Part shown: piece by piece, positions 23,677 to 31,003 of the stretch
How the letters are laid out: every line of letters starts with the position of its first letter
Numbering within the stretch: the first letter of the stretch is position 1
Assembly: GCA_030606285.1 (NCBI GenBank)
Contig: JAUWGS010000019.1
Span: 1-39,498 of the forward strand
Direction of reading: 5' to 3'
From: Planctomycetales bacterium
GTDB lineage: Bacteria; 4484-113
DNA: 39,498 nucleotides
The notes under the pieces: generated by a model
Told to the model about the DNA's origin: nothing
The model's input: the letters and a program-made list of their open reading frames with translations, nothing else
Database searches by the model: none
Program-made: the position numbers and the translations under genes

Positions 23677-24221
23677 TGCCCCTCACCTCCCGGCCGGCTG
23701 ACCCGGATGTCGTGGCGAAGCGAGTCGCGTACCACGAGTTCCTCTTCCAGCCACACAAGTTGCACCGGCAGGCGGTTGGTCAGCAACCTGAACTGTGCCC
23801 GCAGCAGGACGCCCCTGCCGGTCGCGCCTGCGCTGATGCTTCGGCGGGTAAGCGTAAACGGTATTCGTCCGGGCTCGTCGGTCCGGTGGAAGAAGATGAC
23901 CTCCGGCGGGTCGCCCAGGAAGCTTCCCTGGCTCACGCCCGTAAGCTCCAGGCTCTCGGCGTCGTAAGAAAGCGTCCCCGCGATCTGGTAGAGGTCGAAG
24001 AAGCTCTCGGCCGCAAGCGTAACCGTCAGCTTACTCACATCACCTTCGGTTGAGAAATCCTCGGTGAGGGTAAGCGTATTAGCATCAACGCCGAATGTCA
24101 GCGGTTCCACACCTGACACGTCCGGCTGGCTGCCGTTGCCGCCCCCGCAGGCGGTGCAGGCAAGCAGGAATACCGCGAAAACCGCGCCGATGCCGCATAG
24201 TCTGCGCAGCGTTAGTGTCAT
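23673..24221 (-). CDS. Cohesin-like lipoprotein
   Basis: The 182-residue protein has a lipoprotein signal (hydrophobic core, lipobox LLAC with Cys22, then a flexible CGGGNGSQ linker). The remaining 140 residues fit a cohesin-type beta-sandwich: LTVTLAAESFFDLYQIAGTL, SYDAESLELTGVSQGSFLG, then an FFHRTDEPGRIPFTLTRRS-like strand and GVLLRAQFRLLT. Cohesins bind dockerins in cellulosome-type complexes, but single cohesin-like domains on lipoproteins also occur without that role. The stop overlaps the ATG of the downstream M6 protease (ATGA), so the two are made in coordination. The protein would sit on a membrane, facing the periplasm or outside. The cohesin call is by pattern only. Confidence 0.65.
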   Translation of the reverse strand: MTLTLRRLCGIGAVFAVFLLACTACGGGNGSQPDVSGVEPLTFGVDANTLTLTEDFSTEGDVSKLTVTLAAESFFDLYQIAGTLSYDAESLELTGVSQGSFLGDPPEVIFFHRTDEPGRIPFTLTRRSISAGATGRGVLLRAQFRLLTNRLPVQLVWLEEELVVRDSLRHDIRVSRPGGEGQ

Positions 24222-24251
24222 ATCAAAAGCCCTGAAGAGTTATCCCCCCTG

Positions 24252-24257
24252 ATTATA
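24252..24257 (-). promoter_or_regulatory. -10 element of the cohesin lipoprotein/protease operon
   Basis: Minus-strand TATAAT directly preceded by TTG. A start near 24245 leaves a leader of about 23 bases to the ATG at 24221. No clear -35. Confidence 0.45.
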
Positions 24258-24272
24258 CAACTTTCGTTCTTC

Positions 24273-24311
24273 CTGTAGGGCGGGGACCTGTGCCCCGCCT
24301 TCTGGCTACAG
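24273..24311. repeat. Palindromic repeat element, copy 1 of a covarying family
   Basis: GGCGGGG (24279-24285) pairs with CCCCGCC (24293-24299) around ACCTGTG. An outer arm CTGTAG (24273-24278) pairs with CTACAG (24306-24311). The first 33 bases align with the reverse complement of 35630-35662 with identical flanks CTGTAGGG and CCTTCTGG, and stem differences that preserve pairing. The look is that of a REP/REPIN-like mobile palindrome. Confidence 0.65.
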
Positions 24312-24325
24312 ACAAGGCTCCCCAT

Positions 24326-24404
24326 GGGTAGGCCGGGCTCACCAGCCCGGCTCCTAGAACGAACCAGACGAGCGGGGCTAGTTAGCCCCGCCTACCCGGT
24401 TTTT
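24326..24404. repeat. Clover-like nested palindrome with T-run
   Basis: An outer stem GGGTAGG (24326-24332) / CCTACCC (24391-24397) encloses two perfect inner hairpins: GCCGGGCT/AGCCCGGC (24332-24351) and GCGGGGCTA/TAGCCCCGC (24372-24391). The stem bases at each end are shared. A GGTTTTT follows on the plus strand, so read in that direction it is terminator-like. It sits between the end of addA and the lipoprotein promoter. Confidence 0.6.
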
Positions 24405-24435
24405 GCCCTCCCCACATTTACCGTGAGCTTCTTTC

Positions 24436-27400
24436 TCAGATCCCGCCAGCCGCTACCACCGCCCCGGTGAATTCCGCAAGGCGCTCCCGGATCTCCGCCA
24501 GTCCTTCGTCGAGCTTGTCGAGCCACACGATCTCGCCGCAATCCAGAAGCGCCAATCCCGCGCGTAGTTTGCGGTTGGGATATATCGCCTGCGCGGCGAG
24601 GCTGTAGGCCAGCAATTGCGGTCTGTAATGCTCCAGCAGCCGGGACTTACGCGCCCCGCCTTCTGTACTATCGGTCTTATAGTCAAGAACGGTTACCGTC
24701 GCATCGTCCGCCAGCAGCAGGTCAATCCGCCCGCGCAGGAAGATGCTTTCAGCCTTCAAGAGAAAGGCGTATTCGGGCCGCATTGCCTTCGCGGTCGCGC
24801 ACTGCACCTCCAGTCCCAGCGCTTCATAGCCGCGCAGGAGATGCGCCGCGCGTTCCTGCTGGCGTGTAATGACGTCGCCGTGCTGTGGAAACTGAGCGCC
24901 GATGAGCTTCTCATCCAGCAGCGCGGTGATGTCGCCTTCGCGGAGCGCTTCGGGCTGCGAAACCGCAAGAGCCAGCAGGTCGTGAATCGCCGTGCCCAGC
25001 TCGCGCGCGTCGTCCCCGACCGCTTCATCCACTGTTTTATGCCCGTCTATCCGGTCGTAGTCGGCAATCTCGTCGTCAAACCTCGTTGACCGTCCGATCT
25101 CGCCCGTGCGGACATACTCCAAGAATTCGCTGACGCCGTAGAGGTAGCGGTGAAACCCGCTCACGTCCGGCGCGACAGACACTTCGCGCATAAGCTCGCT
25201 GGCACGCGCTTTGCTTCTATCAGCGTCGGCGGTTACAGCGGAAGCGAGCAAGGCCAGTTCGTTAAGTGTTGGCGTCTCTTCTGTCGTCCCTTCAAGCTCA
25301 GGTTGCGCGTCCATGCGCTTCACGCTTATCAGATCGGCGAATCCTTCCGCAGGAACTTCCTCATCACTTATCAGCCTGCTTAACTGCTGTGCCCAGGGCT
25401 TGCCGCTTCGTGGATTTGGAGAAACGCCGAAGATAGCGATGTGCTCCGCGGCGCGCGTCACCGCCACGTAGAGCAGTCTTGCTTCCTCCTCCGCACCGCG
25501 AGCCTTCCGCAATTCCCGGTGTCGCTCGTGCCAGGGCTCGCGGCTCTTGGCGTCCGCCAGCCGGTGATAAATGCCCAGCTCGTAGCGCCCCGGTTCCTCG
25601 CTGCTCGGCTCCGCGCTCAACGCGGGGGAGGACGTGTCCAGCTGGTAATCGATCGCCGGGAGGATGACCACGGGAATGGTGAGTCCTTTTGCGCGATGCA
25701 CCGTCATTATCCGGACGAATCTCGCGCCTTCCATCCACATCTCGCCAATCTGCGACGCCTGGTAGCGCAGCTCGCGCACCTGTTCCACGAGCTTTCCTAG
25801 CGCCGCATATCCCAGTCCTTCCACGCCGTGCGCCATGTCGGCGAACCGGTCGAGGTTCATCAGCGAGCGCACCGGCGCATCGCGCACTGTGAGCTTCTCG
25901 CGCAGGCGGAGGCCGTCAATAACACGGCGGAGCATCGCAGAGGCGCTTATCGTCGGCAGGTCTAGCAGGATTTCGCAGTGCCACGCCGCGAACTCCTCCA
26001 CGGCTCTTGCATCGTCCGCATCGCTGAACGCAACTCCCTTCTCAAGGACTTTAATCAATGGCGCAGCTTCATCGTTTTCTTCCGGTTCCTCCTTGCGCGC
26101 AATCGCGAGTTCCGCCAGGCCGCTCGCCGAAAGCCCCACAAAATCGCTGCGCAGCACCTGCGCCAGCAGCAGGTCGCTTTCCGGCGTGAGCAAGAGCTGC
26201 AGCAGGTTGCACAGCGCCGAAATCTCTGGCGTCTCTAAAAATCCCACGCTGGTTTCGCTCACAAACGGGATGTTCGCTGCCGACAGCGCGGCTTCATATG
26301 CTGGCACGTATGCATTCTTGCGCAAAAGGATGGCGAAGTCGCCGTACTGCAGCGGGCGTGGCGCTTCGTTCGCCTTGGTGTGCATCAGCGCTTTACTTTC
26401 AACAGCTTCATGTATGTATCCCGCGACAGCTTCAGCCTCCAGCCTTCTCCGCTCGTCAACAGCCAGGGAAAAATCGCCTTCGGGTTCCATTCTGACGATG
26501 ACGTCAATGCTGGGGCGGTCTTTGTCGCGGAAGGTGCATTCCTTATGCTTCTCCCCCGCAGGCGTCAGATAGTCGTATTCAAAGCCGAGTATCTCTTCTT
26601 CGCCGCCGAACAGCCGGTTCACGAAGTTGAGAATCTCCGGGCGTGAGCGCCAGTTGTACGTGAGCTTCCCCGCGTATCCGCGCTCGCTGAATTCTCGCTG
26701 CTTTTCCCTGATGGTCTCAGGCTCGGCGAAGCGCCAGCCGAAGATGGACTGCTTCGGGTCGCCGACGAAGCAGTGCGCCCGCTCCTCGGCGATTTGCTCG
26801 ATGATCTTTACCTGCAACGGGTTGGTGTCCTGGAATTCGTCGACGAACACCGTGCTGAACCGGCGGCGGTAGTAATTGCGCAAATCGGCGTTATCTTCCA
26901 GCGCCCGGAGCATCGTGAGCTGTAAATCCTCGAAGTCGAGCACCCGCGCCGCGCGCTTCTCCGCGTTCAACTGGGCATCAAGTTCCGCAAGTATCGCCGT
27001 CAACTCATCGCGGATGGCCTGCGAATCCTGCGCGATGACCGCGGCGATGCATGCGGGGATGTGCTCCTCCCGCAGCGGCTTAAGCAACTCCTTAAGCTCG
27101 GCTGTGCCCGTCAGCTTTATGGTCGCGGCAAGCCGCCGGAGAAGCCATACAGTTCCTTCCACGGGTTTCAGCGAGCTGAGTTCTGCCTTGTGCGCGCGGA
27201 TAAATTCCTGCACTCTCAGGAGCTTTTCAATCGACGCGTCCGTCCGCACGTATTTGGCAGGCGTCTCGTCAACCCGCACGAGTTGGCTGCCCAGCGCATC
27301 GTTCGCCTTGTCCCAGCTCGGCTGCGCTACTAAAAACAGCCCGGGCTCGAACGAGAGAATCCCTCGGGCGCGAAGCTGCCGGTAAAGCTGAAGTAACTCG

Positions 27401-27894
27401 AATTCCAGGCTGCTGCCGAAATCGCTGCGCATGAAATAAGAGCCAAAGCGCAAACTGCGCGCCAGTACGCTTTTCTCGCGTTTTTCCGCCGAGTTGAAGC
27501 GCTCGCGCAAAATGCCCAGCAGAACGTGTCTTGCTAGCTTGCGCGCTGGAGCTTCTTCCAGCACGGCAAACGCCGGATCCAGCCCCAGCCGCACCGCGTG
27601 CCTGACCAGCTCTTTGCGGCAAAACGAATGAATCGTGCAGATGTTCAGTTCCTGCGCCAGCGGCAGCGCCTTCATTCCCTGCGACGAGAGCAGTTTGCCC
27701 TGGATGCGCTCGCGCATCTCCGACGCCGCGTTTTCGGTAAACGTTATCGCGAGCAGCTTATGCGCGTTCTCAAACCCGCCCGCTTCCAGCGCCGTATACA
27801 GGTCGCCGGTAATTTGGTGCGTCTTGCCGGTTCCGGCGCTGGCGACGTAGATGGTCGGCTTGCCGAGAAACCGGGGCTTTCGCCGGGCGCTCAT
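24436..27894 (-). CDS. addA: AddA-like helicase-nuclease subunit
   Basis: Subunit of the AddAB-type enzyme that unwinds and resects double-strand breaks for RecA loading. The 1152-residue protein is a UvrD/Rep-type superfamily 1A helicase: Walker A ASAGTGKT (18-25), ITFTENAASEMRERI, Walker B VFVDEFQDTNPLQ, YNWRSRPEIL, TVHRAKGLTIPVVILPA and LLYVAVTRAAEHI. The C-terminal nuclease domain shows GRIDLLLADD and VLDYKTD, the GxxD...DxK residues of RecB-type nucleases. The ATG overlaps the addB stop by four bases, so the pair is coupled. Similarity to Bacillus-style AddA rather than RecB is inferred from the partner; substrate hotspot (Chi) sequence is unknown. Confidence 0.88.
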   Translation of the reverse strand: MSARRKPRFLGKPTIYVASAGTGKTHQITGDLYTALEAGGFENAHKLLAITFTENAASEMRERIQGKLLSSQGMKALPLAQELNICTIHSFCRKELVRHAVRLGLDPAFAVLEEAPARKLARHVLLGILRERFNSAEKREKSVLARSLRFGSYFMRSDFGSSLEFELLQLYRQLRARGILSFEPGLFLVAQPSWDKANDALGSQLVRVDETPAKYVRTDASIEKLLRVQEFIRAHKAELSSLKPVEGTVWLLRRLAATIKLTGTAELKELLKPLREEHIPACIAAVIAQDSQAIRDELTAILAELDAQLNAEKRAARVLDFEDLQLTMLRALEDNADLRNYYRRRFSTVFVDEFQDTNPLQVKIIEQIAEERAHCFVGDPKQSIFGWRFAEPETIREKQREFSERGYAGKLTYNWRSRPEILNFVNRLFGGEEEILGFEYDYLTPAGEKHKECTFRDKDRPSIDVIVRMEPEGDFSLAVDERRRLEAEAVAGYIHEAVESKALMHTKANEAPRPLQYGDFAILLRKNAYVPAYEAALSAANIPFVSETSVGFLETPEISALCNLLQLLLTPESDLLLAQVLRSDFVGLSASGLAELAIARKEEPEENDEAAPLIKVLEKGVAFSDADDARAVEEFAAWHCEILLDLPTISASAMLRRVIDGLRLREKLTVRDAPVRSLMNLDRFADMAHGVEGLGYAALGKLVEQVRELRYQASQIGEMWMEGARFVRIMTVHRAKGLTIPVVILPAIDYQLDTSSPALSAEPSSEEPGRYELGIYHRLADAKSREPWHERHRELRKARGAEEEARLLYVAVTRAAEHIAIFGVSPNPRSGKPWAQQLSRLISDEEVPAEGFADLISVKRMDAQPELEGTTEETPTLNELALLASAVTADADRSKARASELMREVSVAPDVSGFHRYLYGVSEFLEYVRTGEIGRSTRFDDEIADYDRIDGHKTVDEAVGDDARELGTAIHDLLALAVSQPEALREGDITALLDEKLIGAQFPQHGDVITRQQERAAHLLRGYEALGLEVQCATAKAMRPEYAFLLKAESIFLRGRIDLLLADDATVTVLDYKTDSTEGGARKSRLLEHYRPQLLAYSLAAQAIYPNRKLRAGLALLDCGEIVWLDKLDEGLAEIRERLAEFTGAVVAAGGI

Positions 27895-30800
27895 CGTGCG
27901 CGCTCCTTCGCGAGATTGATAAGCCCTTCGGGAATATCTCTATTCGCAATGTTGGGCAACGTTTCACGGAATATATCGCGCCTGCATATGCGGTACATCT
28001 CGCAGTCGCCGCAGTCCATCGCCTTTCGATGGGGCGCGCGCGGGAATTCGCATTCCTGGATTAGCGCGATGCTGGCGACAATAGCCTCATAAACTATCTG
28101 CCCCGGCGGGCGCGGATCGTTCTCATCGGGCTTGAGTATCACCCATCGCCGCTCATTGCCCCGCACTAGCGCATAGGAAAACGGCGGCAGCTCGATCTGT
28201 TCCTTCAGGTATTGCTGCACCAGCACCGGATAAATGAACGGCGCGAGCGAGACGCCCAGCTTCGTCAGCGCGCCCTCTGCCGGCTTCACTTCAAAGTAGG
28301 CCGGATTACCGCTCTTGTAGTCGTGAATATAGACCGTCCCGTCAGCGCTCCGGTCCGTCCGGTCAGGGATCCCGTAGAGCATAAACTCGCGCCCCTGCGC
28401 GTCATAGACTTGGACTTTCGCGCTGAGGTCTTTTTCCAGCGAAACGACGGTGGTGCCCGTTTCCTCAAGCATCCTGAACTCGCTTTCGTAGAATTCGCGC
28501 AGGCTGTAGTTCCAGCCCGCCAGCTCGTGCGCCAGCTCAAGCTCGAAGTCGTGCAGGTATCCCTTCGCGGCGGCAATGCTCGTGAGCTTGTCGCGAAAGA
28601 GTTTAAACACGTCCGCCCGCTCCGGATACTTCTCAAACGCGACTTTAAGCGCCTCGTGCACCGCGATTCCGACTTCCATCGGGCCAATGCCGTCTTCGAG
28701 TGTTTCAAGTTCTCCGCCGAGCTTAAGCAGCTTCGTTGCGAAATAGAGAAACGGGCATTTTCGATAAGCGGTCAGAGCGTTGGGGCTAAACGATGTTGGC
28801 ACCAGTTCTATTGCGGCGGACAAGGCCGCGTGCGGCTCTTCGTTGGCAATGCCGCCGGTGCGGAAATATTCTGAGACAACTGAGCCGTCCATGCTTTGCA
28901 TAACGGCTGCAGCCGTCTTCCGACTGGGCTTCGCGTCGTCATCTTCGCCTTCGCTGTAGCGCAGCGCTTCCGCGCACGCCTGCGCAAGCGCCCTCTCGTC
29001 GGCATACGTGTTCGGCAGGGCTTTCGGCTCTTTGGAGCCCAGCTCGCGCAATGCCGCAACAAGCGGCGTGAGAAACGGCGAGGGAAGCTGCGGGTGTCCC
29101 GATACTTCGCGCCGCGCGAATGTAATGAACGTCTTGCGCGTCGCGCGCACGATGGCCGACAAAAACAGGCTTTCCTCAAACTCGTAGGTTTCGCGCGGGC
29201 TGCGCAGCTTCAGTCCCGTCACCGCGAGATGTCCGCGCAACTGATCGCCGCCCAGGGTGGCTTCGTCGGGTGCGCGAGGCCAGCGCTGCACGTCGCACTG
29301 GGGGATGAAGCAGATAGCCTTCTGCCACTGGCGTGCCATCAGCGCGTCAACTAAAAATACTCCGCCCACGCGCCGCTCGGATATAACTCCGGCATATTGC
29401 GAGCACGCTTCCGCAGCCAGCGCTAGCAGCTCCGCTGGCTTTACAGATCCACAGTCTGGTATGTCTAACGCCTCGATAATTCCGTCAAGCGCAGCCTGCT
29501 CCGCTGCACGGGATTCGGCGTCCAGCGCCACCGGCGAATCATCGCCGTCCATTTCCGCAAGCGCTTCGTTCCCCAGTTCTTCAGCGAAGTCGCGCAGCGT
29601 TGCGAAATCTCGATTGGCGGACAGCGCTTTTCTGAGCGCGTCCAGTCGTTCCAGCAGGTCGCTGAAGCTCTTCTCGCCAGCGTCACGCAAAAACTTGCGC
29701 GCCTTTCCCGCGTCCAGGAAAGCTCCCATATTGTGCAGGTACGCAAAGGCCTTATGTGTTGGCGGGAGGAACACGGGGCAAGCGGCGTGCATCAGCGTTC
29801 GCAGCCCGTCGGCCTGCGGGTGTGCGGCGTAGGAAAACGCCGCCTGCAACAATGCGGTGACGAGTCGTGGTCGCTGGCCGCGCCGCAGATCAATCAACGG
29901 CAAGTTCCTGGCTGCGAATTCGCCTTCCAGCGCAGAGACAAATTCCGGCGCGGCATGGTTTACTACCACGAGGAAGTCATCTAGCGGGATGCCTTCGCGG
30001 CGGTGCAGCGCGAGCACGCGGTCGGCGATGAATTCAGCTTCACGCAGGTACGTAGGCTGCGGATGGATTTCGATTCCCGCTCCCGCGACAGCGTCCATCT
30101 GCGCCGGTTCTTCGGGCACGCTTTGCGTCTTCACGCGGTCAATCGTTGTGAGCAGCTCCCCGGGCGCGGTCGATCCCCCGGACACCGTCTCGGCTGTCAG
30201 GCCCAGCGAATCGACAAGGCCCGCAAGCCGCGCGATCGTCTCGTCGCCCGGCACCTCCGGCAGGCTGAAGTAAAGCGACTGGGCGTGCTCGGTGAGTGCA
30301 GCAACGGCGCGCTGGTAGAGCGGGTAGAGATCGTAGAACCCGTCTATAAGAACGAGCCGCGGTAGCGCGTTCAGTATTTCGGGCGCCGCGTTCTCCAGCG
30401 CATGCACCGCGCGCTCCTGGCCCGCCAGCCCGTCGTATCGCGTGCGCATCTCTGCGTAGTACTCCCCCGCCAGCGCAAGCAGCAGCGAACTCACATCGTC
30501 GCTCACCGGAGCCGGTTGCGTTCCGTCCATCAGCGAAAGGAAAAGCCCCGCGTGCCGCATCGCTTCGATGCTCTTGAGGAAGTGCCGGGCGGTGGCAAGC
30601 GCGCGCGGCAGCTCGAGCTTGGCAGCCGCTGGAGTGCGTTCAAGGGTCTCAAGCAGCGCCAGGCTCTCCTCCACCCGCGTCATCCGCCGGCCGGTGAGCA
30701 ATCCGGCTTCGCCCGCGAGCCGGTAAAGAAACTCCGCAAGCGTCACAATCTCGTCTTCCGGCAGCGCGTTTAATCCTCCCTGCTCCACGATTTTCACGCG

Positions 30801-30953
30801 CAGATGATCGCGGTGCGACGTGTTGGGAACGACAAACGCGCGCCGCGCAAAGGGCTCCTCGCGCAGCGATTCCAGGTAGGCTTCAATCAGCCGGTGCGTC
30901 TTGCCGGACTGCGGAGTGCCGGTGACGCATGCTTTCTGTGCGAAGGCGGGCAT
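27891..30953 (-). CDS. addB: AddB-like helicase-nuclease subunit
   Basis: Partner of AddA. The 1020-residue protein begins with a Walker A sequence GTPQSGKT (12-19) and has a helicase-like N-terminal two thirds that has diverged from canonical motifs. The C-terminal third holds a PD-(D/E)xK nuclease (GIPDRTDRSADGTVYIHDYK) with an early Cys in YRKCPFLYF and a terminal cluster CGDCEMYRIC. These four cysteines match the iron-sulfur cluster of AddB, which stabilises the nuclease. The start ATG at 30953 is preceded by a minus-strand TACAAT about 15 bases upstream and no clear Shine-Dalgarno. The gene is divergent from leuS. Order addB-addA with a four-base overlap is the usual operon order. Confidence 0.86.
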   Translation of the reverse strand: MPAFAQKACVTGTPQSGKTHRLIEAYLESLREEPFARRAFVVPNTSHRDHLRVKIVEQGGLNALPEDEIVTLAEFLYRLAGEAGLLTGRRMTRVEESLALLETLERTPAAAKLELPRALATARHFLKSIEAMRHAGLFLSLMDGTQPAPVSDDVSSLLLALAGEYYAEMRTRYDGLAGQERAVHALENAAPEILNALPRLVLIDGFYDLYPLYQRAVAALTEHAQSLYFSLPEVPGDETIARLAGLVDSLGLTAETVSGGSTAPGELLTTIDRVKTQSVPEEPAQMDAVAGAGIEIHPQPTYLREAEFIADRVLALHRREGIPLDDFLVVVNHAAPEFVSALEGEFAARNLPLIDLRRGQRPRLVTALLQAAFSYAAHPQADGLRTLMHAACPVFLPPTHKAFAYLHNMGAFLDAGKARKFLRDAGEKSFSDLLERLDALRKALSANRDFATLRDFAEELGNEALAEMDGDDSPVALDAESRAAEQAALDGIIEALDIPDCGSVKPAELLALAAEACSQYAGVISERRVGGVFLVDALMARQWQKAICFIPQCDVQRWPRAPDEATLGGDQLRGHLAVTGLKLRSPRETYEFEESLFLSAIVRATRKTFITFARREVSGHPQLPSPFLTPLVAALRELGSKEPKALPNTYADERALAQACAEALRYSEGEDDDAKPSRKTAAAVMQSMDGSVVSEYFRTGGIANEEPHAALSAAIELVPTSFSPNALTAYRKCPFLYFATKLLKLGGELETLEDGIGPMEVGIAVHEALKVAFEKYPERADVFKLFRDKLTSIAAAKGYLHDFELELAHELAGWNYSLREFYESEFRMLEETGTTVVSLEKDLSAKVQVYDAQGREFMLYGIPDRTDRSADGTVYIHDYKSGNPAYFEVKPAEGALTKLGVSLAPFIYPVLVQQYLKEQIELPPFSYALVRGNERRWVILKPDENDPRPPGQIVYEAIVASIALIQECEFPRAPHRKAMDCGDCEMYRICRRDIFRETLPNIANRDIPEGLINLAKERAR

Positions 30954-30961
30954 AATTCAGG

Positions 30962-30974
30962 TGTTATAATTGTA
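30962..30974. promoter_or_regulatory. Overlapping divergent promoters of leuS and addB
   Basis: Plus-strand TGTTATAAT (30962-30970) serves leuS, and minus-strand TACAAT (30974-30969) serves addB. The two -10 boxes overlap by two bases, so only one polymerase could open this DNA at a time. Confidence 0.5.
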
Positions 30975-31003
30975 GCTCTACTTATGGACGCAGGTGAACT
31001 GAA

